Shown: positions 33,492 through 44,080 of the stretch, one piece after another
Layout of the letters: the number at the start of each line of letters is the position of its first letter
Numbering within the stretch: position 1 is the stretch's first letter
NCBI RefSeq assembly: GCF_007197885.1
Contig: NZ_VKKG01000004.1
Coordinates: 1 to 64,000, forward strand
From: Tessaracoccus rhinocerotis
GTDB taxonomy: Bacteria > Actinomycetota > Actinomycetes > Propionibacteriales > Propionibacteriaceae
Length of the DNA stretch: 64,000 bases
Direction: 5' to 3'
Program-made: the position numbers and the translations under genes
The notes under the pieces: model-generated
Databases searched by the model: none
What the model saw: the letters and a program-made list of their open reading frames with translations, nothing else
What the model was told of the DNA's origin: nothing

Positions 33492-35249
33492 TCAGGTGCG
33501 CGTGATCAGCTCGGTGCGGCTGTGCACGCCGTGCTTCCGCAGCACCGACCCGACGTGTTTCTCGACCGTCTTCACCGAGATCCCGAGCCGGGTGGCCATC
33601 TGCTTGTCGGCCAGACCCGTCAGCAGCAGTTCGAGCACCTGCCGCTCCCGCGCGGTCAGGCGGACGTCGTCGGAGGGCGTCCCGTCCAGGCGGCGGAGGA
33701 TGCCGCTGAAGACCAGCACGTCGCCCTGCGCCGCGGCGACGACGGCGCGGCCGAGCGCCGTGCCGTCGGCGTCGCGGGGGACGATGCCCTTCACGCCGGC
33801 CGTGGCCCAGTCCCGCATGGCGTGGTCGTTGTCCTCGTCGAGGAGTACCACGAGGGGGAGCTCCGGGTCGACGTCGTGTAGCACCCGCGCCAGCGCATCG
33901 GTGCCGCCCCGCGACGTGCGGCTGCCGATGAGTACGACGGCGGGGCGCAGCAACCGGACGGCATCGGGGGCTGCCTCCGCCTCGCCGATCTCGGCCACCA
34001 CCTGCACGCCGGGCTCGCTGTGGTGGAGCAGGCGGACGATTCCCGCTCGCATGGCTGGCTGGTCGTGGACCACCACCACCCGCAGCCGCTCGGCGTCGCT
34101 GAGGTCGTCGGCCGCACCCCGGTACGGCAGGTCCGCCCGCACCCGGGTGCCCCAGCCGGGCGTCGAGTCGATCTGGACGTGCCCGCCCACCTGCGTGGCC
34201 CGCGCCACCAGGCCCGACAGCCCCACGCCGGCGGAGCGCTGCCCGGAGATGTCGAAGCCGCGGCCGTCGTCCTCGACGATCAGCGCCACGCCCTCGCTCT
34301 GGTAGACCAACCCGAGCCGCACGTTGGCCGCGTCCGCGTGCTGCGCGACGTTCGTGAGGCTCTCCTTGGCGATGCGGACGACCTGCGTTGCCACCTCGGG
34401 CCGCAGCGGCCGCGCGTCGCCGAAGGTGCGCAGCGACGTCGTCACCCCCGCGATCGCCTGGGTCCACTCCAGCTCCAGTGCGAGGGCCTCCTCCAGCGTC
34501 CGCCCGTCCGAGGTCTCCTGCGGACCCCACACGGCGCGGCGACCCTCGTGCAGGATCGCCTCCGCCGCCTGGCGCACCGAATGCAGCATCCCGGCGACCG
34601 GCCTGCCCCCGCGCGAGTGCTCCTCCAGCCGCTCCAGCTGGAGCAGCAGCGTCGCCAGCCCGCGCCCGAGGGCGTCGTGGACGTCCAGCATCGAGCGCTC
34701 CCGCTCCGCCCAGACGGCCGCCTCCTTGGCGCGCTCGGCCGTCTCCGCGTGCAGCCGGGCGTTGGTCATGGCGATCGCCGCATGCGTGGCGAACCGCTGC
34801 AGCAGGAGCGCGTCGGCGTCGTCGAACTCGTGCTCGTCGTCGGCGGCGAACACCACCAGCGAGCCGATCAGGTCGGAGCGGGAGCGGATCGGCACCCCGA
34901 TCACCGCCCGGCGGTAGAGCTCGCTGGCGGGGGAGACGTGGCCGCCCGGGACGTCCGCGTAGTGGCGGAACCTGACCGGACGCCCGGCCCGTGCGACGGC
35001 GCCCGTGACGCCCTCGTCGAGGGGGAACACACGGCCAGCCTGGCAGCCGGCGTCCATGTCGATCTGCTTGCGGTAGGTGCTGGTGCGCGGGTCCACCAGG
35101 CACAGCGAGCCGCTGGAGCAGTCCAGCAGCTGCACCGAACTGCGCAGGATCAACTCCAGCAGGGGCTCCAGACGGAACTCCCCCGCGAGGTCGTTGGCCA
35201 CGCGGCCAAGGGTGTCCAGTGACGCGAGGTCACGGTGCTCAGGCTGCAT
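33492..35249 (-). CDS. GAF-histidine kinase fused to pseudo-receiver and LuxR-type HTH
   Basis: A 585-residue single-chain regulator. Residues 1-165: GAF domain. 185-240: NarL-type dimerisation segment with the candidate phospho-His191 in LDVHDALGRGLATL. 290-375: HATPase (ESLTNVAQHADAANV, EDDGRGFD, GVGLSGLVARA). 388-500: receiver-like domain in which the phospho-acceptor Asp is Gly442 (VVLIGSRTSRGG), the Thr is Asp471 and the Lys is Arg492. 525-585: HTH LTARERQVLELLLTGLADKQ then GISVKTVEKHV. Start at 35249 (MQPEHRDL) with AGGAGCAAC upstream. Kinase and regulator are normally two proteins; here they are one, and the receiver cannot be phosphorylated in the usual way. Cytoplasmic; signal presumably sensed by GAF. 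Confidence 0.9.
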   Translation of the reverse strand: MQPEHRDLASLDTLGRVANDLAGEFRLEPLLELILRSSVQLLDCSSGSLCLVDPRTSTYRKQIDMDAGCQAGRVFPLDEGVTGAVARAGRPVRFRHYADVPGGHVSPASELYRRAVIGVPIRSRSDLIGSLVVFAADDEHEFDDADALLLQRFATHAAIAMTNARLHAETAERAKEAAVWAERERSMLDVHDALGRGLATLLLQLERLEEHSRGGRPVAGMLHSVRQAAEAILHEGRRAVWGPQETSDGRTLEEALALELEWTQAIAGVTTSLRTFGDARPLRPEVATQVVRIAKESLTNVAQHADAANVRLGLVYQSEGVALIVEDDGRGFDISGQRSAGVGLSGLVARATQVGGHVQIDSTPGWGTRVRADLPYRGAADDLSDAERLRVVVVHDQPAMRAGIVRLLHHSEPGVQVVAEIGEAEAAPDAVRLLRPAVVLIGSRTSRGGTDALARVLHDVDPELPLVVLLDEDNDHAMRDWATAGVKGIVPRDADGTALGRAVVAAAQGDVLVFSGILRRLDGTPSDDVRLTARERQVLELLLTGLADKQMATRLGISVKTVEKHVGSVLRKHGVHSRTELITRT

Positions 35250-35323
35250 CGTTGCTCCTGTTGCTGTGGACCTCGATCGTATCCCCGCCCGGCGCCTCCC
35301 GAGCGGGGATGAGGACTTCGCGA

Positions 35324-36241
35324 TCAGGACATGGTGAGGCGGACGTCGTCGGCGACGCCGCCCAGGATTGTGTAGTCGCAGCGGGTCTCCTGCAGGAAGG
35401 AGCCGGGCACGAACTCGTTGACGGGGCCGTGGGCCACGAGCCGGGCGATGAACCGCTGCCACGAGACGCCGCCGCCGAGGTCGCCGTCGAGCCAGAACGA
35501 GCGGTGCTTGGCCTCGAGGATGTCCTTGATGCCGACGGTGGCGGCCTTCGGCGGCACCCAGGACCAGTCGGCTCCGAAGGTGTGGAGCGCGTTCTGCATG
35601 ATGGTCATCGGGTGCAGCTCGACGATGCGGCTGGGGGCGGCGCGGTAGGCGCCCAGGTCGCCCTCGAACTCGAACCCGAGGTGGGGCTCCCAGAAGGCGA
35701 TGTGCCCGCTCCAGCCGATGCCGCCGTAACAGACGTCGGCCCCGCCCTCGTCCTCGATCATGCGCGAGTAGTCAGCGATGTTGTCCGAGTCCGGGAAGTG
35801 GATGTTCTCGGCCCTGGGCCTGAGGTGCTCGTCGACGCGTCCGAAGAAGTTCTCCCACATCGCCGACTTGAAGGAGCCCTCCCAGGACTCCGGTGCCGTG
35901 CGGCCCTCCTCGTCGGCGTACTCGTCCATGTTGAAGGTGACGACGTGGTCCAGGCTGAGACCCTCGGCGTTGATGGTGCGCGCCGCGATCTCGTACTGCG
36001 GGACAGGTCCCACCGGCAGGATCGCCACGAACTTGCGCCCCTCGTCGCGGGCAGCGCGGATGCGGTCGACGATGTCGTCGGCGAACGCCTGGTAGAGCGC
36101 TGCGCGGTCGTCCTCCACGCGGATCCGGAAGTCCGGGTTGGCGTGCTGGGTGATCTGTTCCCGCGTGATCTCGCGGGCCGCCTTCGCGGCGGCGGCGTCC
36201 CGGAAGGGGAGGAAGGCGGAAAGGGAGTACTCGAACGTCAT
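35324..36241 (-). CDS. NagB-like sugar-phosphate isomerase/deaminase lacking a catalytic Asp
   Basis: A 305-residue protein of the glucosamine-6-phosphate deaminase/6-phosphogluconolactonase superfamily. HVVTFNMDEY keeps the general-base Asp106. The ring-opening loop is GGIGWSGHIAFWEP: His180 and Glu185 remain, but the Asp normally two residues before the His (DGH in NagB) is Ser178. The lysine/phosphate loop is also atypical, and the C-terminus is longer than in NagB. It may act on a different amino-sugar or phosphate-free substrate. ATG at 36241 with GAGGA ahead. Promoter region contains the TGGAG/CTCCA operator. Confidence 0.82.
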   Translation of the reverse strand: MTFEYSLSAFLPFRDAAAAKAAREITREQITQHANPDFRIRVEDDRAALYQAFADDIVDRIRAARDEGRKFVAILPVGPVPQYEIAARTINAEGLSLDHVVTFNMDEYADEEGRTAPESWEGSFKSAMWENFFGRVDEHLRPRAENIHFPDSDNIADYSRMIEDEGGADVCYGGIGWSGHIAFWEPHLGFEFEGDLGAYRAAPSRIVELHPMTIMQNALHTFGADWSWVPPKAATVGIKDILEAKHRSFWLDGDLGGGVSWQRFIARLVAHGPVNEFVPGSFLQETRCDYTILGGVADDVRLTMS

Positions 36242-36309
36242 GTTGTCCTCGCTCAGGCATGGCCCAGCGGCTTTGCTGGTAGCCAGAACGATACCGACAG
36301 TATGCAGAT

Positions 36310-36329
36310 TTTGGAGGGAAATCTCCAAA
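36310..36329. promoter_or_regulatory. Operator upstream of the NagB-like gene
   Basis: TTTGGAG-GGAAAT-CTCCAAA is a perfect 7-bp inverted repeat with a 6-bp centre. Reading leftwards it overlaps a possible -35 and spacer, with CATACT (36303-36298) as -10, so binding would repress. The same core (TGGAG-N6-CTCCA) is found at 44001-44016. The adjacent ROK protein is the likely binder. Confidence 0.7.
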
Positions 36330-36337
36330 GTCTGGAA

Positions 36338-37519
36338 TTAAACCCCGAGGGCGGCGTTCACCTGGGCGGGGGAGAAGACATGGTCGATGATCGTCCAGGC
36401 CGCTCCCAGCGTGGAGGCGTTCTCTGCCGTCTCGGACTCCCTGATCGTCACGTCCCGCACCGCCAGGGGCAGCGAGCGGGCGTAGACGGCCGAGCGCAGG
36501 TTCTTGGTGAGCGGCTCGATGGTGGCCAGCAGACCGCCCAGCACGATGGCCTCGGGATTGAGGAAGTCGGCCAGCACGGCGACGGCACTGCCGATCGCGG
36601 TGCCCGCCGCGCGGGTGATCTCGAGAGCGTCGGGGTCGGCCCGGGAGGCGAGGGCCACCACCTCCTCGGTGGAGGAGATGTCGTGGCCGCGCTCCCGGAG
36701 GTGTTCGATGATGGCGGCACCACCGAAGGCGGCCTCGAGGCAGTCGTCCCGCCCGCAGATGCAGCGCCGGGAGAACTCCGAGCGGATCGGCATGTGCCCG
36801 ATCTCGCCGGCGCCGCCGGAGTGGCCCCGGTGGACGTTGCGGTTCACGACGATGCCGCACCCGATGGCGGCCCCGAGCTTCAGGTAGATCAGGCTGTCCA
36901 CGCCGGAGAGCACGGTCCGGTGCTCGCCGCGGGCCATCAGCGTGCCGTCGTTGTCGATGATCACCGGGACGCCGTACCACTCCTCGAAGCGCGGGGTCAT
37001 CGACGCGCTGTTCCAGGAGTGCAGCAGCGTCGGGCCGACGATCTGGCCCGTCGAGGCGTCCACCGGCGCGGGGACGGACAGCCCGATCCCGCGCAGCGGG
37101 GGCCGGTCCCCGGGCAGCGCCGCGAGCGCCTTCTCCATCTGTTCGTGCAGCCACGCGAGTTCGTCCTCGATGTCGGGGGCGGCCGCGACGGCGTGCTCCT
37201 CGACGGTCAGGATCTGGCCCGTCATGTCGACGACGCACACGCGGGTGTGCCGCGAGCCGATGTGGGCCGCGATCACGATGCCCCAGTCGGGGTTGAGGCT
37301 GAGGGCGCGCGGCTTGCGGCCGGCCCTGGCGGTGCCGCGCTCGCCGAGGTAGCCGCGCTCCAGCAGGCTCTCCACGCGGGACGCCACGGTGGTGGGCGAC
37401 AGGCCGGTCCGCCGAGCCAGTTCTGAGCGCGAGATCTCCGGGCTCTCGCGGACCAGTTGGAAGATCTCCCCGGGCGTCCACGCCAACGAACGCGCGGAGC
37501 CGGCCGCGCCGCCGTCCAT
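36338..37519 (-). CDS. ROK-family transcriptional regulator
   Basis: A 393-residue protein with an N-terminal winged HTH (ISRSELARRTGLSPTTVASR, residues about 28-47) and a ROK sugar-kinase-like domain with the zinc motif CICGRDDCLEA and the ATP/sugar loops (GLSVPAPVDASTGQIVGP, IIDNDGTLMARGE, LGAAIGCGIVVN). ATG at 37519 chosen as the first start giving the HTH at the normal distance. It is placed directly upstream of the NagB-like gene and beside a carbohydrate ABC system; likely the repressor acting on the TGGAG/CTCCA sites, with a sugar or its phosphate as inducer. Confidence 0.88.
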   Translation of the reverse strand: MDGGAAGSARSLAWTPGEIFQLVRESPEISRSELARRTGLSPTTVASRVESLLERGYLGERGTARAGRKPRALSLNPDWGIVIAAHIGSRHTRVCVVDMTGQILTVEEHAVAAAPDIEDELAWLHEQMEKALAALPGDRPPLRGIGLSVPAPVDASTGQIVGPTLLHSWNSASMTPRFEEWYGVPVIIDNDGTLMARGEHRTVLSGVDSLIYLKLGAAIGCGIVVNRNVHRGHSGGAGEIGHMPIRSEFSRRCICGRDDCLEAAFGGAAIIEHLRERGHDISSTEEVVALASRADPDALEITRAAGTAIGSAVAVLADFLNPEAIVLGGLLATIEPLTKNLRSAVYARSLPLAVRDVTIRESETAENASTLGAAWTIIDHVFSPAQVNAALGV

Positions 37520-37547
37520 GTCGCTCAGGGGAGTCTCGCTTCCTCGT

Positions 37548-38585
37548 CTAGCCGCTGCTGGGGGAGCCGGTGGCTTCCACATCCGACACCCTGCTGTCCA
37601 CGACGACTCTCTGTCCCGTTTCCAACGACTCACGTGCGGCCAGCGCCACCTCGAGAGCCCGTACAGCAGAGCCAATAGTACTGAGCACGGGCTCCTCGCC
37701 CGCACCGACCCGGCCGAGGAAGTACTCGGCCTGCCGGGTGTACGGGTCGTCGCCGGTGATCTCCCTGGAGTAGCCGCCCTCTGCGGCCGCCAGTCGGTAC
37801 GCGTTCACGCCCGGGTACGACGTCGCACCCTCCTGCTGGGTGGGCGACGCGGCCGAGAGCTCGTAGTCCGCCAGGCCGGCCTCGCCCACCAGGCTGATGC
37901 CTGCGGTGAACGGCGCCCCCGGTGCGAGGTCTGCGTGGCTGAGCACCTGGCCGAGGCCGCCGTCGGCGTACTCGATGGTGGTCTCGAACGGCCCGTACGT
38001 GCTGACCCGGTGCGACGTCACGGCGACGGGGCGGCCCAGGAAAAGGTTCATCTGGTCGAAGTCGTGGATCGCAAGGTCCACGATGGCGCCGCCGGACTTG
38101 CTCTCGTCGTGCCACCACTTGGCCCAGTCCGGCCGCTGCAGCATCCGGCGCGCCCGGGCGGACACGATCCGGCCCAGCCTGCCCGCCTCCACGTCCTCCC
38201 GCAGCAGCACGTGGCCGCCGAAGAACCGCACCACCTGCGCCACCATCAGGCTGCCCGACGCCGAAGCCGCGGCGTCGCGGATGGCCAGGGCGTCGTCGAT
38301 GCTGAGGGCGATCGGCTTCTCGAGCAGCACGTGCTTGCCGGCCTCGAGGGCGGCGACGGTGATCTCGCGGTGGGTGGTGGTGGGCGTGCAGACCGAGACG
38401 ATCTCCACCTCCGGGTCGGCCAGCACCGCCTCGAGGTCGGTCACCACCCGGGCGTTGGGTGCGGCCTCCATCGGGCCCCTCGGGCGGGGCGTGCAGACGT
38501 ACTTCACGTTCTGGCCGAGCGCCGTCCACGAGGCGGCGTGGGTCTGGCCCATGTAGCCCTGCCCAATGATCGCGATACCTGTCAT
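37548..38585 (-). CDS. Gfo/Idh/MocA-family sugar dehydrogenase
   Basis: A 345-residue NAD(P)-dependent oxidoreductase. The Rossmann motif is IAIIGQGYMGQTHA at the N-terminus; the catalytic lysine is in HVLLEKPIALS (E-K-P motif); the C-terminal alpha/beta domain contains IVDLAIHDFDQMNLFLG, with the family's D-x-x-x-H-D motif. It oxidises a sugar or cyclitol hydroxyl. It overlaps the isomerase upstream by 4 bp (ATGA) and belongs to the ABC/isomerase operon. Confidence 0.9.
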   Translation of the reverse strand: MTGIAIIGQGYMGQTHAASWTALGQNVKYVCTPRPRGPMEAAPNARVVTDLEAVLADPEVEIVSVCTPTTTHREITVAALEAGKHVLLEKPIALSIDDALAIRDAAASASGSLMVAQVVRFFGGHVLLREDVEAGRLGRIVSARARRMLQRPDWAKWWHDESKSGGAIVDLAIHDFDQMNLFLGRPVAVTSHRVSTYGPFETTIEYADGGLGQVLSHADLAPGAPFTAGISLVGEAGLADYELSAASPTQQEGATSYPGVNAYRLAAAEGGYSREITGDDPYTRQAEYFLGRVGAGEEPVLSTIGSAVRALEVALAARESLETGQRVVVDSRVSDVEATGSPSSG

Positions 38586-39454
38586 GGCTGTTCCTCCTGG
38601 TGTGTGGTCGGCGTCGACCAGTCGAAGATCCGGTCCATCGAGGCCGAGGTGTTGTGGATGAGCTGGTCGGTGTGGAAGCGGTACGGGGGCATCATCTCGG
38701 CCGAGACGTAGCCGGCGTAGCCGGTGTCCAGCAGCGCCCGGTTGACCGCAGGGAAGTCGACGTCGCCAGCCAGCAGGTCCACAAAGCTGTCGAACCCGCC
38801 GGGGGAGCGGCGGTAGTCCTTCACGTGGACCGCGACGATCCGCTCGCCCAGGATCCGGATCCACTGCTCCGGGTAGCCGGTCAGCAGCGCGTTGCCGATG
38901 TCGAAGTAGACGCCCACCGAGGGGTGGCCCACCGAGTCGACGAAGGCGCGCATCTCGAGCGGGGACAGCAGGAACTTGTTCCAGACGTTCTCGACGCCGA
39001 TGCGCACTTCCGCCTGCTCTGCGTGGATCGCCAGCTCAGAGATCGCCTCGAGCGCGCGGTCCCACGCGGCGTCGTACGCCACCACCTCCGAGGGCGAGAC
39101 GAAGTCGACGCCCACGTAGCCGGGTACCACCAGCACGGTGCCCGCGCCGAGCGCGTGCGCGACGTCGATCTGCCTGCGGATGATCTCTCGGGCCCGCCCG
39201 CGCACGGCGGCGTCGTCGCTGACGAGGTTGTTCTCCCAGACCAGCCAGGACGCCAGCGACGGCAGCTCCACCCCCGCGTCGGCCGCTCGTTGCCGGACCC
39301 GGGCCAGCTCCGCGTCGCTGGAGTCCAGCGCCACGTCGCCCGCCTCGGCGAGGCAGAACTCCAGCCCGCTGAAGCCCGCCGCGGCGGCCAGGTCGATGGC
39401 CTGCGAAGCCGTCGTCCCCTCCGCGAAGGACCAGTAGTTGATGCCCTTTTTCAT
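38582..39454 (-). CDS. Sugar phosphate isomerase/epimerase (xylose-isomerase-like TIM barrel)
   Basis: A 290-residue TIM barrel of the AP-endonuclease-2/xylose isomerase superfamily. Metal-binding acidic residues are in RIGVENVWNKFLLSP, VGVYFDIGNALLTG, VAVHVKDYR and GYVSAEM. It likely isomerises or epimerises a keto-sugar, inosose or related compound; in other clusters these enzymes partner with Gfo/Idh/MocA dehydrogenases. Start at 39454 overlaps the ABC permease stop by 4 bp, and its stop overlaps the dehydrogenase start. Confidence 0.88.
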   Translation of the reverse strand: MKKGINYWSFAEGTTASQAIDLAAAAGFSGLEFCLAEAGDVALDSSDAELARVRQRAADAGVELPSLASWLVWENNLVSDDAAVRGRAREIIRRQIDVAHALGAGTVLVVPGYVGVDFVSPSEVVAYDAAWDRALEAISELAIHAEQAEVRIGVENVWNKFLLSPLEMRAFVDSVGHPSVGVYFDIGNALLTGYPEQWIRILGERIVAVHVKDYRRSPGGFDSFVDLLAGDVDFPAVNRALLDTGYAGYVSAEMMPPYRFHTDQLIHNTSASMDRIFDWSTPTTHQEEQP

Positions 39455-40424
39455 GTTCGCCTCATCTTTCCGACGTTGCTCAGGATCACGGCCACGACGA
39501 TGATGCCGCCGGTGACGGCCGTCTGGACGTAGGAGTTCACCGAGAGCACCGTCATGGCGTTGGAGATCACGCCCATCAGGATGACGCCGATGAAGGCGCC
39601 TCCGACGGTGCCGCGGCCGCCCTCGAACGTCACGCCGCCGATCACCGCTGCGGTGAGGGCGGACAGTTCGTAGCCCGTGCCGACGGTGGCCACGATCGAG
39701 TCGAGCCTGGAGACCAGCACGATGGACGCGACGCCGGCCAGGGCGCCTCCGATCATGTAGACCACCGTCTTGTACCGGTTCACCCGGATGCCGGAGAGAT
39801 AGGCGTTGTCCTCGTTGCCGCCGATGGCCACGACGCGGCGACCGAAGCGGGTGTGGTTCAGCAGCACGTACATCAGGGCGACCACGACGAACAGGAAGAT
39901 CAGCGTGGCGGGGAACACCCCGGCGATCCGGGTGCGGCCGATGAAGTCGAACGCGCCGTCGAAGCCCATGAACTGGCCGCCGGAGATCACCAGGGCGATG
40001 CCGAAGTAGACCCCGGACATGCCCAGCGTGATGATCAGCGGCATGGTCTTGGTGAGGCTGATGATCACCCCGTTGACGAGGCCGCACAGCGTGGCCGCGA
40101 GGATGCCGACCAGCACGGCCAGCCACACCGGCTGGCCGGCCGAGATCAGCGTCGAGACCACCACCCCGGAAAGGGCCATGATCATGCCGATGGACAGGTC
40201 GATGCCGCCCGAGATGAGCGCCAGCGCCATCGCCATGGTCAGGATGCCCAGCACCGAGACCTGCTGGAAGATGGATACGACGTTGTTGAGCTTGAGGAAG
40301 TTGGGGTTCACGGCCGTCACCGTGATGGCGATCAGCGCGAGCACCCCGAGCAGCAGGGCGTTCTGGCCGCGCAGCAGGCCGCGCGCAACGGTGCCCGCCC
40401 GCGACGGTGTGGTGGTGGTTGTGG

Positions 40425-40428
<4 letters not shown>
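39451..40428 (-). CDS. ABC transporter permease (ribose type, CUT2)
   Basis: A 325-residue membrane protein with about eight to ten hydrophobic segments. Family-typical features include SVLGILTMAMALALISGGID-LSIG and GGVTFEGGRGTVGGAFIGV. It pairs with the upstream ATPase (4-bp overlap) and the binding protein of the same cluster to form a monosaccharide or cyclitol importer. Confidence 0.92.
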
Positions 40429-41942
<1,514 letters not shown>

Positions 41943-42031
41943 GGCCACCCTTCCTGCCGTCGTGCTCCCTGCGTGCGAGGGGGCATCCGCTCGTCACCGC
42001 GCGGACGCCCCCCGGCCTGCACCTGAGGTGA

Positions 42032-43081
42032 CTACTGGATGCCGCCGATGTACTCCACGGCCGAGTCGCTGGGCTCCCAGCTGACGGCCTCGGCGATGTT
42101 GCTCGCATCCACCGGGATGATGGGCAGCGGCGTGAACTTCTCCGGCGTGTTGCCGAGGACCACGAACTGGTAGAGGTTCTTGAACGTGGTCAGGCCCTGT
42201 AGCGAGACCGGGGCGGACATCGTCGCCGTGATGTCGCCGTCCTCGATCATCTTCAGACCGTCGGGGCCGCCACCGGTGGCCACGATGGGGACGTCGCCGA
42301 TGCCAGCCTCGTCGAGCGCGTTCTTGACGCCCTTGCCCATCTGCTCGTTGTTGGCGAACACGACGTCGAACTCGGTGCCCGCATTGATCGCGTCGGCGGT
42401 GACGTTCATGGCGAGCTCGGTCTCCCAGTCGCCGTGGACGGTGTCGACGATGGTGATCTCGTTGCCGAGTTCGGCCATCGCGCGGTCGATGCCCTCCTGG
42501 TAGGTCTCGTAGACGCCGCCGCCCTTGGCGCCGGCGACGAACAGCACGTTCGCGCCGGGGTAGGTCTCGGCGATGTAGTTCATCGCCTCCTCGCCGATCA
42601 GGTCGTACTCGGCCGCGATGACGGAGACGTACTCGCTCTCCTCGAGGTCGGGAAGGGTGTTCTCGAACGTGACTGGGATGCCGGCGTCGGCGGCCATCTG
42701 GCCCAGCGTCGCCGCCTGTTCGGGCGAGATCGGGAACACGGAGATGCCGTCCACGTCCTTGGCGATCAGCTCCTCCATGAGGGAGACCGACTTCTCCAGG
42801 CTGTTCTCGGCGTCGAGGGTGATCACCTCGACGGGCTCGTCTACGTGGCCGGTCGCGAACTCGAAGGCGTCGGCGCTGTACTTGTTCCAGACGTCCTTCA
42901 TGTTGTAGGCGATGTTGCCGAAGACGTACGACTCGCCGTTCTTGGGGCCTTCGGCGGAGACCTCCTCGGCGGTGTTGGCGGGTTCGCCGTCGGTGGGCTC
43001 CTCGCCCTCGGTGGTGCATCCGGTGAGGGCGAGCGCGAGGGCGGCGCCCACCGCCAGGGCCTTTGTGAGCTTGCGAAACAT
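42032..43081 (-). CDS. Sugar-binding lipoprotein of the ribose-type ABC transporter
   Basis: A 349-residue periplasmic-binding-type protein (Peripla_BP_4 fold). The signal MFRKLTKALAVGAALALA-LTGCTT marks it as a lipoprotein. Fold landmarks are GISVFPISPEQAATLGQMAA, VFANNEQMGKGV and VATGGGPDGLKMI. It delivers a sugar or cyclitol to the permease/ATPase pair downstream. First cistron of the transporter part, 31 bp after the TIM-barrel isomerase gene's stop. Confidence 0.92.
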   Translation of the reverse strand: MFRKLTKALAVGAALALALTGCTTEGEEPTDGEPANTAEEVSAEGPKNGESYVFGNIAYNMKDVWNKYSADAFEFATGHVDEPVEVITLDAENSLEKSVSLMEELIAKDVDGISVFPISPEQAATLGQMAADAGIPVTFENTLPDLEESEYVSVIAAEYDLIGEEAMNYIAETYPGANVLFVAGAKGGGVYETYQEGIDRAMAELGNEITIVDTVHGDWETELAMNVTADAINAGTEFDVVFANNEQMGKGVKNALDEAGIGDVPIVATGGGPDGLKMIEDGDITATMSAPVSLQGLTTFKNLYQFVVLGNTPEKFTPLPIIPVDASNIAEAVSWEPSDSAVEYIGGIQ

Positions 43082-43112
43082 GTGTGGTCCTAACTTCGAG
43101 TCTGGCGGGTTG

Positions 43113-43928
43113 TCAGTGGCTGGCGAGCAGTTTGCGGGTGTTGTCGGCCGCGGTGGCGAGGGCCTCGTGGACGGCCTCGACGGAGCCGGGGCCCTCGGGT
43201 GTGAACTCGATCTCGATGCTCAGCGGGGCGTTGTTGCCGGCCTCGGCAAGGGCGGTGAACGTCTTGTCGAAGTCGATCTGGCCGGTTCCGACGGCCGGGA
43301 AGTTCCACTCCGTGCGCTCGCCGGCCTTGTCCTTGAGGTGGATGGAGTCGACCTTGGCGACGCTGGCCGCCAGGTCCTCGTGGGGGACGACGTCGCCGTA
43401 GAAGATCGCGTTGGCGGTGTCGTAGGTGATGCCCAGGTTGTCGTGGCCCACCTTCTCCAGGAGGGCGGCCACCTCCTGGCCCGAACCGTAGTTGTTGCCG
43501 TGGGTCTCGATGTTGAGCCTGACGCCCCGGTTCTGCGCCTCGCCCGCCAGGTCCCGGAGGATGCCGACGAGCTCGGAGTCGTCCTCGATCACGGTGGCGT
43601 CGTCGTGGGTCTCGCCCGTGCTGGTGACGACGTACTGGACGCCGAGGCGCTGGGCCAGGTCGAGGTTCTCCAGGAAGTCCCCGCGTCCCTCCTGGGTGAG
43701 GATGTTGGTGTGCCCGCACATGCCGATCGCCTCGATCTGGTTCTCGGCCAGCAGGGACTTGAGGGCCGTCACCTCCTCGTCGGTCATCTCGTGGCGGGCG
43801 TGTTCGGTCCAGCCGCGGACGGCGGCCAGCTCGATGTAGCCGATCCCCGCCGCGCGGGCGCCGGCAACAGCTTCCTCCACAGTGAAGCCGTGGTACGTGT
43901 TGCTGTTCAGACAAACCGCGTTCTTCAT
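43113..43928 (-). CDS. Sugar phosphate isomerase/epimerase (second TIM barrel of the cluster)
   Basis: A 271-residue xylose-isomerase-like TIM barrel. Acidic metal ligands lie in VRLNIETHGNNYGSGQ, LGITYDTANAIFYGD, IHLKDKAGE and SIEIEFTPEG. ATG at 43928 (MKNAVCLNSNTYHGF) with GAAGGAG upstream; the longer frame adds a poorly conserved stretch. It is the first gene of the leftward transporter operon and faces the PIG-L gene across the shared operator. Confidence 0.87.
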   Translation of the reverse strand: MKNAVCLNSNTYHGFTVEEAVAGARAAGIGYIELAAVRGWTEHARHEMTDEEVTALKSLLAENQIEAIGMCGHTNILTQEGRGDFLENLDLAQRLGVQYVVTSTGETHDDATVIEDDSELVGILRDLAGEAQNRGVRLNIETHGNNYGSGQEVAALLEKVGHDNLGITYDTANAIFYGDVVPHEDLAASVAKVDSIHLKDKAGERTEWNFPAVGTGQIDFDKTFTALAEAGNNAPLSIEIEFTPEGPGSVEAVHEALATAADNTRKLLASH

Positions 43929-44000
43929 CCTTGAAGCTCCTTCGCTCGGCCTGCGACGATGCAGGTCTGACACGAAGACTACAGACAGATTTGCGGTTTG

Positions 44001-44016
44001 TGGAGGTCTATCTCCA
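44001..44016. promoter_or_regulatory. Operator in the divergent promoter of isomerase and PIG-L genes
   Basis: TGGAG-GTCTAT-CTCCA has the same arm sequence and 6-bp spacing as the site at 36310-36329. It lies between the leftward isomerase/ABC operon (start 43928) and the rightward PIG-L gene (start 44081). TATAAC (44026-44031) could be the rightward -10. Confidence 0.7.
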
Positions 44017-44080
44017 AATTTTGGATATAACTAGTCGTGGGCTCATCGCCGAGCCTCCTCATCAGGAAGGGCCAGGAGCC

